A stretch of DNA of 64,000 bases from Filobasidium wieringae (taxonomy: Eukaryota; Basidiomycota; Tremellomycetes; Filobasidiales; Filobasidiaceae), in the NCBI GenBank assembly GCA_001600055.1, contig BCIV01000011.1:124001-188000 (forward strand), written 5' to 3'. The translations under genes and the position numbers were made by a program. Under the pieces are notes generated by a model, which did no database searches, was not told the DNA's origin, and saw only the letters and a list, made by a program, of their open reading frames with translations. The first letter of the stretch is position 1; each line of letters starts with the position of its first letter. Of the stretch, positions 1 through 11,014 are shown piece by piece.

Positions 1-356
1 TGGTTCGTGCTTGTCCAGTGGACGGAGGGAGTGCTATCCGGCAATGCGCCTGATAACGATGACGAGATATGCGCGCTTCTATGTGACGAACAGATTCGAA
101 TCAAACAACAAACAGAGAATGTCAATCAACATTGTTGCTCCAGAGTCGCTTTAGAGATTGGAATGGCCTCAAAGGTTGACTTGTAGCTTGTCGCCTGACC
201 CCTATATCCTCTTCTAATACAAGCCACATTCACCTTTGAACGACTCTCACAGCTATCGCCTGTCTCTCTCCCCTACAACTCTCCACCTCATGAGATAGCT
301 GCAAATAACACCTTGTTTACACTCTGCTCGAAGGCTAGATCTCAACGAACTGGATC
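1..356. other. 5' flank of the kinase gene, no gene seen
   Basis: This stretch precedes the first start codon. It becomes pyrimidine-rich towards its right end, as expected for a promoter and 5' leader. I see no convincing coding exon, RNA gene or clear TATA box. Any gene to the left lies outside the window. Confidence 0.4.
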
Positions 357-2830
357 ATGTCGAAAGAAACGCCAAGATCAGTGCTGAAGAACGTCGGAGG
401 ATGGACCTTGGGCCCTACACTAGGTCGTGGAGGGTTCGGTAAGTGCAGAACTACGCAAGCCCTGGGAAACGTTCCTAAACCCAATTACTGCAGGTCATGT
501 GCGACAGGCAACTCACTTAGGTACGGGCCGGATGACTGCGTGCAAGATCTTGCCTGCTATGGATTCTAGTTGTTCCGGCTGGAAGTTCACGAAGGATACA
601 GTGATGGATGCTATGGAAGCCCAGAAGGAGGAGATATTGTTGAAAGTTATGGCTGGATTACAGATCGAGGGTGTTGTTGGATTGGATCTCGTCAGACAAG
701 AGAAGCAGTGGAAGTAAGTCGTTTTACCACCTCTATAGTTCTCAGACATCTAAAATACATTCCTCGGTCCTTCTATCGGCAGGTACCTCTTCCTCCCGAT
801 GCTCCCTAAATCAGCCTCTCAACTCCCCCTCCCTCGTCCAAGTTCAGAAGTAATCCCCTTCTTCCGTCAACTACTATGTTCCCTCCATTCCCTCCACTCG
901 ATAGGTATCTGGCACGAAGATCTGAAACCCGCTAACATCCTCATGACGAGCGATGGAAAACCCGTTCTAGCGGATTTCGGGCTGACTACCTTTTCACCTG
1001 GGTTTATGAAGATGAATGGTGGAGGAGGTACTTTGGATTATATGAGCCCGGAGAAGATCGAGGTGAGTTCAATAATATCGCTTCGACCTAGTATCACGGA
1101 TCATCTGAGCGATTCGCCCATCTAGAACTACCCCTATGATGGCGCCGCAGCAGACGTATATGCCTGTGGGATCCTACTCTACAAATTCCTTACAAATGGT
1201 CACCCGTTTATCAACAAACATAGCCGCAAGGACGATAACGACGAGGAGATCGAGGCTCGGATCCTCCATGGGGAGGCGGAATGGCTGTTGCAGGATTTGC
1301 CTGGGTCTTCAGGGGAGCTGATTAGGAAGATGACAAGGAGAGATCCGCTGAGGAGGTGGACTGTGAGTTGGAACCCTATCTACCGATAGTTTGCGTGACT
1401 AGGATGACTGAAGCGGTAGTTAAACGCAGATCCCTCAAATCCTGAACCACCCTTATATGATGAGACAAACTTCTCTGGACGCACTCGCACCAAGAATCGA
1501 TATCAAGCTTCCCCAACATACCGACCAACCCATTCTCAACCCTGAACCGAGCATCATGTTCGAGATTAATATGCTTTCTTACATGGCTCGTCAATGGTTT
1601 CCTTGCGAAACGGACCAGCGGTTGAGAGAAAAGTTGGCAGACGGGTACGTGAGGTGGGAGAAGAGGATGTATCATGCTATCAAGGCTTGGAAGGCGAAGG
1701 ATCCTGATGCCGACAGGAGGGCGCAAGCTGGAGGCGAGTTTGGAAGAGGGAAGCGAATTGAAAAGGGGTTGCTGATGAGTTACGATGCCTGTTCAGACAA
1801 ACCGATGATGAAGGCGTTGTTACGAGTTATGAGCGAGACTACCATCTCCGACAAGGTAAGCTGCTATGTTAGCGCCATTTGCGAACGCTAGTTCTGATCT
1901 CCTCGCTTTGCCACCATCAGGGCCCAACCCCGGTTCAAAACCAAACATCGACTCTACCCAAGATCGGATCCCCCCTCAAAGCACAGAAACTCGACTTCCC
2001 TCGAATCGCACCCAAAACGGCTACCATCCCCATTTTTGCTCTGACCCCTACGGAGAAGTTGGAAAAGGCCAAACTCGGTGTGCAGAAACAGATGGAGAGG
2101 AGGAAAGAGAGATTGGAGGACAAGGAGAATATGGTCAGGGTTGCTATGGGTGCGGCTGTTTTGGCAGAGAAGGAAAAAGAGATGAAGGCTGGGAAGGAGG
2201 AGGAGAAGGGGACGAAGAGGGTTGTTATGGCGGAGAAGAACGGGACGGACGATAACAAGATCGTCAGCAAGACGAATGCTCTGAGGGACGCCAAGTGAGT
2301 ATTCCCTACCTCCCAGAAACTTGCGAAATCGAACGGTTAAACGTTTTTCCGTTGGTAGGATCAATTTACAAGCGGCTATGAACAAGGTGGATGAGGATGA
2401 AGTGATCGATCTCTTATCGGACACGGAGGAGGACGAAGAGATTGTCGTCGCGTCAAGAAAGAAGGTCGTCGTGAAACAGACGAAAACAAAGGTCGCAAGG
2501 AAGGTTAAAGCGAAAGCTATCGTGGTTGAGGATGTGGATGATGAGGAAGGTGAGTTACGCTCTGCTTGGTCAGGGTAAAGGGAGAGCAAAGACTGATCGC
2601 CTGATGGCTGGGGGATTATAGAATTCTTACCCGAACCTTTACCTAAGGTTAGACATGCTCCTCGTCGTTCGCCGAGATTACAGGGGATGGCACCGGAACA
2701 TGATGCGCTTATTCGGGAACGTAAGTAATCGAAGCCAAGTAGTGATCTATAGTGACGAAATATTGACTTGTCGCCACTTCCCCCTCCGTGTATAGCAAGA
2801 GCGAGGCGCGCTGCCCGTCTAGCCTGTTGA
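357..2830 (+). CDS. Divergent Ser/Thr protein kinase with a SUMO-interacting-like tail
   Basis: This is a multi-exon protein kinase. The glycine loop LGRGGFG is near residue 22 and is split by the first intron. The ATP-binding lysine lies in ACKIL, and DFG and an APE-like SPE follow. The catalytic loop reads HEDLKPANIL, so the usual Arg of HRD is Glu while the catalytic Asp is kept. The C-lobe ends with HPYM, followed by a helical, tryptophan-containing segment and then a long, Lys- and Pro-rich disordered tail. In the tail EVIDLLSDTEEDEE fits a SUMO-interacting motif (hydrophobic core followed by acids). Near the end RRSPRLQG is basic. The last exon is short (about 2796-2830) and finishes in RAARLAC. 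I could not assign a named kinase family. The kinase call is firm, but the exact role is unknown. The last three exon joins are inferred from consistent splice phase. Confidence 0.85.
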
Positions 2831-3251
2831 TATCCAAGATTCACTTTTATACTCTGATAGACCACGATCCACTTCAGCACACTGTATGTTTGTACAGCTT
2901 ACGACTACGCCTCCCTCCTTTGGCCTGTAACTCCGATGTATAGTAGTGTAGACATTCGCATTCGAGACATGAACCGATCGACCGATTGAAGTCACCCTCC
3001 CTGTAAATGAACCTGGTTGGCTGATAGGTTCGAATAACCGGGAAAGTGCGGAAGCTGATTTGCTTATCTTACCGCGCACGCGACGGAGATCTACCGCATG
3101 GCGACATCCAGACAAGCCGGGTTGGTACTCTCCAGCCAGCACTCGTCTACTTGTACTATCTCGTTCTGCTCATCCTATACCTCTTCTGCTATAATCCTTC
3201 TGCCAAACGTCGTCCATTTCGTCATAATCCTACCACTCTTGAACGCTCATA
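2831..3251. other. Intergenic, no gene seen
   Basis: This is the 3' flank of the kinase gene and the promoter/leader of the next plus-strand gene. It contains pyrimidine-rich stretches just before 3252. No convincing ORF, RNA gene or repeat was found. Confidence 0.4.
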
Positions 3252-4805
3252 ATGAAGCTCTCTGTCGCTCGAGACAGCTTGGTAACGCTCGCGTTAGCCT
3301 CTACCTTGGTAGACGCAAAACAGTCCTAGTACGTCTCAAGTCGTGTGAGCCATATGAGATTTCTTGCTGACCATTCGCTTCCATTCTATGCAGCTTCTCA
3401 AAAGGATGGCAGCCTGGTCAAGAAGTACGAACGGTCGCTAGACCTCAACATACTCAAGTGTATGGGAAAGATGCTTCAGGTGCTTGGAAGTTGAGCGAGT
3501 TGCCCACCGCTCAGAAGGTAGAGGATGTCGTCGAGGATCTCGTCTGTAAGTTTGAGATGTATCTTTTCTGTCTTAGAACCTTGCACTGATCTGCCAGGAA
3601 CCCTTAGCTGAACCTGAACCAGTGAAGAAAAAGCCTTCGTTTGTGGTAGCTCTTACCGAGACCTTAACCAAAGCTACAGGGTTCAACTTTACCGGGGCTT
3701 ACGAACGAGCTCAAGCTGCGGAAAAGTACGACCCTGCTAAGGACGTGGAGGACGGGTTTGTCCGATTGACTGATCTCAACTATGAAGAGACGGTATGTCT
3801 AGCCATCCTGAGCGAGAGATAGGCAGGCAGGATTGAGCTGACTGTCCATACTTACTATGCAGGTGACGTACGAACATCTTCCTGACGAGTACGGAGTCAC
3901 TCAGGAAGACCGTGTGTGGTTCTTCATCGTGTAAGCTTGGAGATCGAATCTTTGACTTTAACCTGTCCGAAACTGATCTTCATCGCATGTTCCTGACTTT
4001 CCAGCCATGGACCAGAACGAGACGTAGCCTCCAAATGGTTTGGAGAAGCTATGACCAACGCTACCCGAATCGCTCGTGAGAACAAGGAAGACCCTATGCG
4101 TAACGTCAAATGGGGTCGATTAGCCTACATGGACGAAGTCGAGATGACTGCTAGGTGGTTGATCTTCAAGTGAGTCTGCATATAGCGAGTTGAGCATCTC
4201 CACCCGACTGACTTTGGTTTCCCTTCGTCTGAAAAAGACCCCCCGTTTTGGTCGTAGCGACTAACAGGGGACGTGATCTTCGATTTATCAAACCCGGTAT
4301 GGTTGCTCCTGACGGTGCAGTACTGGAGAGGTTCATGAGGGAAGAAAAGTGGAAGAACTTCCCGGTTTGGGAGAGCAAATGGGGTCCCGGTGGAAGCAGG
4401 TACGTACCGAGTATTAGCGATTTTCGTCGGAAATTGTGTGGGCTGACGATATATTGCGAGTAGGGCTTGGGTAGTCAACACTTACATCGCCGGAAACAAA
4501 ATCTGGTCCAGCTGGACAGCTAACGTTCCTAACTGGTAAGTTCCGATCAGCATCGCTTTTACATCATCTCGAAACTAATCGGAGGATCGCCTTCCAGGGT
4601 CCTTTTGATCATGTTCTCCATGTTCACGCAACAACTGCTTGCTTTCATGCATTCAGGAGATAAGAAGCCCGCCGTCAAGCCCGCTGTTGTTGTACCGAAA
4701 CAAGTCGTCGGTCCCGCACCTAGCGTAGTTGATGACAAGCTGTCGGCGAAGGCCTCGGACGATAAGGTCAAGGTAGAGGTCAAGAGGAGGAAGGGCAAGA
4801 AATAG
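3252..4805 (+). CDS. Thioredoxin-fold-like ER membrane protein lacking CxxC
   Basis: The start at 3252 gives a clear signal peptide (MKLSVARDSLVTLALAST, then VDA). About seven exons follow. The middle carries a thioredoxin-like pattern: WFFIVHG, then KWFGEAMT, VKWGRLAYMDEVEMTARW and PPVLVVATNRGRDLRF. This resembles the luminal domain of TMX/ER thioredoxin-like proteins. No CxxC pair is present, so it is unlikely to be a dithiol oxidoreductase. One membrane segment near VLLIMFSMFTQQLLAFM is followed by a cytosolic Lys-rich tail ending KRRKGKK, which resembles a dilysine ER-retrieval signal (KKxx-like, though imperfect). The inferred topology is type I in the ER. The fold assignment rests on pattern recognition only, and no specific family name is claimed. 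The reading frame is consistent through every join. Confidence 0.8.
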
Positions 4806-4919
4806 ATCGTTCTCATTTGGGTATTTAGACGTCGCAGACTAGCATTTCTCGGGTTTTGATTACACAAATATATCGCATTCATCGACTTTAATATGTTTGG
4901 AATGCCTCAAGGGCTCTCT

Positions 4920-5827
4920 TCACCTATCTCCAAGCTTTCTCCGCTCTTCATTTTCTTCACGCTGTCGTCTTGCAATCTCTTCCTCCTCCTCCCTTAGCTG
5001 TAGCTTCCGCTTCTTGTCTTCCTCTGCGTAGCCTTTCTCCCGCTCCTCTCCTTCCATTCTTAAGTTTCGCTCAGCTTCTATCTCTTCGCTCTGCTTCCTC
5101 AACTTTTCCGCTCTGTCTGCAGCCTCCTTCGTTTGTTTGGCTTCAACCTGTGACATGCGGGCCCTTCAGATCGTTTCCGAGTTGATAATATCAACAGCAG
5201 AAGGAAGCTGTGAAGAGGTTGCGAGGGATGCTGATCCTGACCCGGCCTTTTGGAGATTCCTTTCTTTCTGCAAAGCCAAAGAAGCTCTGATTTCATCACT
5301 CGGTTCCAGAATCCGGGTGGTTCCATCCGGCAAAGTAGCCTCTACCGCATACCCTTTCCAACCATGAGGAGATTTCTTCTTTGTCCCGCTACCTGTACTG
5401 TTTGGGAATCCGTAGGACCTGGTGATGTGGTTCCAAGAGGGAGATTTGCAGTAACGATTGAGGGGGCGATTGGTCGATTGATGCTCGCTTTTTGCCGCTT
5501 GGTGACGGGACCTGGACTCGGATCATACCGCTCTACAGGTCTCGTCGATCTTTTGTTCGACATAACGTTCTCTGCAGCAGAGATATGTGTGAACGCTGTA
5601 GATGCATGGGGCGAACTTCCAGTCGCCTGATTCGGTTGGTTTGTGATAGAGGTGGAACAGGAGGCATTGGGAGGAGCAGCGTTGAGCTTAGGCGAAGGTA
5701 TTTGCGTTGCGGAAGCACGAGAAGCGGAAGGGGGTGTTTTGCGAGCATTCCATGAACTGTACGTGTCGATAATGTGCCGCAAGATGTCTTCATTGCTACG
5801 TTCGAACTCGACTTTCTTGAGGACCAT
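4920..5827 (-). CDS. Unrecognised charged coiled-coil protein
   Basis: This is a minus-strand gene with its ATG at 5827 (MVLKKVEFERSNEDILRHI). An in-frame upstream Met at 5857 is possible but would run through what looks like an intron acceptor. The N-terminal 30 residues look helical. The middle is Ser/Pro/Thr-rich and disordered. After at least one intron (around 5400-5470, exact ends not resolved) comes a compact segment, HGWKGYAVEATLPDG followed by TTRILEPSDE. The C-terminus is a strongly charged Glu/Arg/Lys coiled coil ending ERRKLGDR. I do not recognise the family. The ordered patch followed by a charged helix would suit a scaffold or nuclear factor, but this is only an impression. It is convergent with the thioredoxin-like gene, whose stop is 114 bp away. 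Confidence 0.6.
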
Positions 5828-6105
5828 GTCGTAATCGAGCAGCAAGAAGCTGATCAAGATATCAGTTATCGAGGTTTAGAGTCGTTTCAAGAAGCCCAGA
5901 TGAATTTTTATCAAACGTTTAGTGATTTAGTGAATTGTGTTGTGAAGATGAGATGACAAGGTGAAAAAGGTAGCACTCGATTTTTGATGGGATGATCGAT
6001 ATCGAAGAGATGATCGTGTGTAATTCAGCGACCTCGGTCATTGTTCATTATTTAGTCACGCATGAATACACGTCATCTATACCAACGGTCTGTGCCACTT
6101 TGGTG

Positions 6106-6609
6106 ATGACACGTGAAACTTGCGGCAGAGCATTTTTAGAAGAAGTATAAGAATCTACATCGTCAAAACAACTCCATCTTCTTAGACCAAAACAACCTCG
6201 CCTTCTCAACGAGGACAACGGGACCGTAAGTCGACCTAGCCCGATCTGCACCTCGCTATCGTCACGGTCGCATTTCCCCCGTCCCTCTTTCCAACCCTTC
6301 CGACCTCTCGACAAACAACCCAACGGCATGCCTAGAGACCGGTCACCCTTCTTGAAGGAAATATCAAACGACCCTTCCTCTTACTTGCTGATTGGAATAA
6401 AAAACGCTCAACCTTAATGTTGCGGTCTAGACAACCGTCCCCTACTCCTCCCCTCCGGCCGAGTTCGTTGTAACGATGAGCTCGAACTGGATGGGGTAAC
6501 CGGGTTCGCTCGCTCCTCTGAATTGAACGCTCTTTCGCAAGAGAGGGCCGGAGACGATGAGGGTGAAGGCACGGGGGAGAGGGGAGGCACGCTTTTGTTC
6601 CACCCTTGA
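6106..6609 (+). CDS. Possible small spliced gene, weakly supported
   Basis: A candidate plus-strand gene starts at 6106 (MTRETCGRAFLEE). It would have an intron with donor GTATAA and an acceptor at the TTCTTAG near 6184. A strong GTAAGT donor follows near 6228, then a TCTAG acceptor near 6430. The frame then reads NRPLLLPSGRVRCNDELELD and finishes LLFHP at 6609. The splice phases agree, and the last exon looks like protein. No family is recognised, and part of the same DNA is also open on the minus strand (6414-6788, Ser-rich). It should be treated as a hypothesis. Confidence 0.25.
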
Positions 6610-7057
6610 TCAGCCTTGCGCCCTTTATTGGGTGGCAGTTTATTCTTTATGGATGATCGAGGACTAAATGAACGCGATAGCTCTTTGTATTTTGTAGATG
6701 ATCCGAGATGTGATTGATCATACCAAAGACCTCGTTGATTACTGCACAACCTATAGATTATATGACTTGATGCCTTTTGCCGTTCCATGTCTAAGCTATG
6801 TTCATAGATCTAACGTCCACACCAGTTCCTTTTCTCATCTCCCAAGCCCATAGCGTCCCGTCAGCTCAGCCCAAGAAGAACCTACACGCAAGTACGAACG
6901 GAATGTCGTATAGATCAGTTTCTCCCAAGATACCTCTCCCAGTCAGGGCAGACAACATGACTAACCGAACCCCGAAAACACTGCGCTAAAGGGAAGAGGA
7001 ACGTTCTTTCAAACCGAACCCAAATGAGACACTCGACCTTCTGGACAATTGTCCTGA
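6610..7057. other. Stretch without a confident gene
   Basis: The region lies downstream of GPI1 (minus strand). It contains a short plus-strand open frame at 6798-6989 beginning MFIDLTSTPVPF, and part of the minus-strand Ser-rich open frame that ends at 6414. Neither has a recognisable domain or a convincing set of exons. I cannot say whether they are coding or UTR. Confidence 0.35.
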
Positions 7058-9209
7058 TTATCCGGACTTACGACCAGCTCCAGCTCCAAACCTTCTTTCG
7101 TCTCCCTCGTCCGAATATTCACTCCTCCTAGCCGACGGACAACAAATAACATAAGCTCCTTCCTGTTCCTTAGATCTCATAACAGTCGAGAAGGAGCCGA
7201 AACTCACCGGGAAGTCGACTTGGTTCTTTGATCCTGAGCATAAGCGCAAAAAGGGGGAAAGAATTGATGAATGCCAAACTCGTCTCGATTAAGAATTTAA
7301 AGGAGAGTAGAAGCATTTGAACCTGATCATCAATCGTCTCAATCAGCGCCCAATAGTATGAAAACGGAGATAGCAGGCCTGGCGAGTACTTACGAGGGAA
7401 AAGAATAGATAATAAGTCACAATGGTTGGGAGTAGGAAGATCGTTACGGTGAATAACAATGTCCCCAGGAAGAGTTGATCCATATCGTAATCGTAAGAAT
7501 CCACTCGATGTCGCAAGGTGTTCCACCGTTTGCCTTCCAAGTGGACCGAGCACAATCATATCATATATCAGGCCTGTTCCGGTGGCTTGGGGAGGCGCTC
7601 ACGGACTCACCTCTGAACAAGTTCCAGAGACTATAACCCGCCTCGACCTCCCATGCGTAGATCCTCCCGATCAACCAGGTGGAAATCCTTAGATGAACCG
7701 TTGCCAATGAAACCAAGTCGTGTAGGATGGAGAGGAACGTGCTTCCCCCTAGATGACTGCCTAGAAAGAGGGTATATAACCCCAAAGGAACAAGCGAGGG
7801 ATTGTCGTTCAAGACGGCTGTAGAGGCATATGACTGAAATCAGATAACTTGCCAGCAAGTTCCTCGAACAACTTACAGGCCCAGATATCTGCTCCGCGGC
7901 TGAACGTGGAGCAAAGCAAGGCGCTAAGCTGAGTATTCAACTTGAGTCCGACTGGCCAGTCGTCCAACCATCTCAGGGAAGTTTGGATCGCCTTTATCAA
8001 CCAAGTCTATGTCATAAGGTACAGTAAAGCTGAGTCGTTATCATCATGCTTGAAAGACTAGCCCGTACCTCTTGAAACGTCTGCACGAAATCGACGAGTA
8101 CCCCATTATATTGTCGTAACAATCGAGCCAGACAGATTCCAACGATGAGATCGTTCTGAAATAGAAAAGGCTGGTCAATTTCCGGTACATGAGAGTCATC
8201 GCGATTTGCCAAACTCACAACGATCAACCACATCATGTTACAAAACCTAATTAAAAGTTTCGGCATCTCCCGCTTGGAACAGATGATGAAACGGCGTACC
8301 TGATATAGCGTACACTCGACTCTCTCAGGCTACTCCATGAGGTCTTGATGTCATTTTGAATATTTGACCATTCCTGAGGAGCTTTTTGCAGTTGAGTATA
8401 ACGGAGGTGGATCTGTCTGACTGTAAACAAATTCGATCCACTGAGGAGGGATGCTTAGCAATAGAAGAAGATAGTTCCACTCACTAGTAGCTGAAATATG
8501 GAGCAACTTTCGTAACGATATATGCTGGCTTGAAGTACCGTTATCTTCTCGAATACCCGAATCCAGCCGGCCAGGGTTTTTCCGTCGTTTCGACCGGTAG
8601 CCGTGCTTGCGGAGGTTGTAAACCTGATTGATAAGCTTTACGGTTTCATCTACTGTTACTTCCACATCTCGGTCTATTCCTTTCTTCCCATCGTCCTCTG
8701 CTTCCATACGAGACAGGGCTTTGATTTGAGCTGCTCGGTCAGGGTCTAAAGGGGGACGAGGGGTGATGGAAATAGGATTGATGGAGAGGAATCGCAATCG
8801 TTGTGGATTAGGAGGAGCGTATTTGATGAACAGTGGGTTCGAATACCTTTGTCAATGTTGGGATTAGCTAGCGATACTGGATCAAGTGACCGAACAGCTT
8901 ACCGGATCGTGTGGGTTCCATTGTCGAAAGTTTCTACATGGATACGGTTGCCTTGCTTCGTTATTCTGCCTATCAGAGAAACTTCTTCTTCATCGTACTC
9001 CTCCACAGCCTTTTGTTTTCCCTTGCGAATACGGCTAGCCTGTCGTACTAGACTATTTAGCTCGAATCGATAAAGAACGGCATGTTCATGTTGCTCACCT
9101 GTTCCTCAGTCACCCGGTCGACAACGCATAACGTAGTTTGAGTCAGCTTTCTACCGACTAGAAAGCCATCGGTTAGCTCTACATCCTTCGGCCAGAAGAT
9201 TCGGAGCAT
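7058..9209 (-). CDS. GPI1: GPI1/PIG-Q, subunit of GPI GlcNAc transferase
   Basis: Gpi1 is a subunit of the ER complex that adds GlcNAc to phosphatidylinositol, the first step of GPI-anchor synthesis. The spliced frame starts [20 protein letters not shown] at 9209 and runs through about nine exons. The second exon joins as [17 protein letters not shown]. The family-typical membrane part includes [10 protein letters not shown] then [52 protein letters not shown] and [19 protein letters not shown]. The terminal hydrophobic block ends [10 protein letters not shown], close to the PIG-Q signature. Several hydrophobic helices predict a polytopic ER protein. The N-terminal 150 residues are less conserved and charged. 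The last exon is uncertain: the final intron may be retained to give a short end after RLPGEFRLL, or spliced to end at 7058. A perfect inverted repeat lies about 90-130 bp upstream. Confidence 0.9.
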
Positions 9210-9296
9210 GACCTTGGCCACATGGCATCCCGAGTCGAGGGTACGTGCAATGAGCAGGTGAAGGAGTGAATTTCGTCATTGTTATGGATGTCAGAA

Positions 9297-9335
9297 GCGA
9301 CGCGTACGCAGTGTCTCCACGTGCGTACGCGTCGC
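9297..9335. promoter_or_regulatory. Perfect 14-bp inverted repeat with MCB-like and E-box motifs
   Basis: Left arm GCGACGCGTACGCA (9297-9310) and right arm TGCGTACGCGTCGC (9322-9335) are exact reverse complements separated by 11 bp. Each arm contains ACGCGT, the MluI cell-cycle box sequence known as an MBF site in fungi. A CACGTG (9318-9323) spans the loop and right arm. It lies about 90 bp upstream of the GPI1 start. Regulatory function is inferred from position and motifs. It could also be a cruciform or an RNA hairpin in the leader. Confidence 0.6.
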
Positions 9336-9613
9336 GGTAGCCCCAGAGAGTGATGGACGCGCCGTTTGTTACTATAAGCTGCGGTTGTAATCAGTAAATA
9401 AGCATAGGGTGTTTACTGTGGTAGTGGCCTAGACAGGATCTATGGATCATGATACTGCCCCTGTTTGAAAGTGTGACTTGGGTGTATGGGTATCAGGGGG
9501 AATGCGGGAGTCAGCTTTTTGTGGGTCCAGTTCTGTTATCAATAACACATGGGACAGGAAGAAGGTCTAACGAGAAACTAGACTACGGGACGCGCGAGCA
9601 AGGTGCAGCTACC

Positions 9614-10713
9614 TCAGGGTTTCTTCCTTCTGTACATGAATAGGGAATCGGCCAATCCCTCGGTAGGACGTTGCTATACGTTGCCAATGAAGTCAGTCAT
9701 CCATGATCAAGCCCGATCTAATATTCCGACTACACTCACAACTATACCCATTCCTGCGTGTCTCTTCTCATCATTGATCACGCTCGTCATGTCTTCTCCA
9801 AACGCCGCGTTAGGCGTGAAGCTGTTCTTCTGGTTGGACTTCGCTCGCATCGAGCGCCCCGTACTGGCGAAATAGCCAGCATCCTCGAGCTTCTCTTTGT
9901 GGAATTCCTCCGCCTCTTCGTTCTTGTCGATATAGGTCCTGGCGGCCTCATCTCCCGCAGCAGCTTGACGATACTTCTGCGCGAGTTCGCGGGCGTAAGG
10001 TTCCAGATTCTTCTCAGGATCGTACGCGTAACCTGGATCGTCAAACGGTTTATCCGCTTCCACGAGTATCTCGTTGTTCTTGCCTTTCACCTCGTGCCTC
10101 TGCATGGATTGATGCTGCGACAAGATATCGAGGTTACCTCTCGCCTTGTTCATACCGTTTCTGCGTGACCAAATCACTCCTCGCTCGATATTGAGAGCCT
10201 TCAAGAAGTCGGCCACGGATTCGTCTGAGGCCCCGTAGAGGTGTTTCAAATGGGTTCTGAACGCCTCGGCTCCTCCCCTTGAGCGTGTATGGGCATAAGT
10301 TTTCCCGACATACCGTTCAAGTTGGGTGCATGCTTCTTGAAACTTTTTCTGCTTCTCCAGTTCCCATTCATCAATCTTGTTCACATCGTTCTTAGTCATC
10401 AGTTGGTCCAAGTTTTGAATTGCTTTCCGGAATGAGCTTCCAGAGACTGGCCATATAAAGCCGATCAGTTCACGTTCCTCGTTTGAATTATATCTCTCGT
10501 CTTACCGATCTGAGACCTAGCGGGCATTTCTCCACCTAACCAAGTCTCCTCGATAAATCCATGCAACATCCGTGCTTCATCTAGTAGTTGACGAGCGTAT
10601 TCTGCGGTATTGAATCGCGATCCTCCATTGTGCGGTCGTCCTTGTCGGGGACTTTTCCCTTTAGTGGAACTCTTGGCCTTTTCAGCTTTGAAAATGATTA
10701 CTTCTTCTGCCAT
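9614..10713 (-). CDS. Unrecognised conserved-looking soluble protein
   Basis: This is a minus-strand gene of three exons. The start at 10713 gives MAEEVIIFKAEKAKSSTKG, and the first exon ends in ARSQI. The next begins SGSSFRKAIQNLDQLM after a 50-60 nt intron. The long central exon is Lys/Glu-rich and helical, with KFQEACTQLERYVGKTY, DESVADFLKALNIERG and EEFHKEKLEDAGYFASTGRS. After an intron with donor GTGAGT and CTGAC branch, the last exon encodes QRPTEGLADSLFMYRRKKP and stops at 9614. There are no signal peptide, membrane segment or Cys motifs, so it is probably cytosolic or nuclear. I do not recognise the family. All three exons join in frame. Confidence 0.75.
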
Positions 10714-11014
10714 TCTCTCGCCTCTTTCTCTCCAGATGCGTTTGACTTTACAAGTTCAATCAGATCGTTGTTCGGAGCATGACATACGGCTGGCGTGACT
10801 TACGTATCCTCGTACGTGCCTCTTTATAGTCAGGGGGGTGCTATAACCTTTTGCGTTAGATTCCTCGTGATGTCTGAGATTGAGACAACTAAACTGACAA
10901 CGGATAGATCACTGAAAAGGGGAGATGCACAACACGCGCAGACGACTGTTCGCCACGCGCAGACTCCCCTATACCAACTGACACGGCTCATTCAGTATTG
11001 CCACATCCACTCTA
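10714..11014. other. Intergenic, no gene seen
   Basis: This holds the promoter/leader of the 9614-10713 gene and the 3' flank of the next minus-strand gene. It contains no convincing exon or RNA gene. A repeated CACGCGCAGAC-like word occurs twice near 10933-10965, too short to interpret. Confidence 0.35.
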
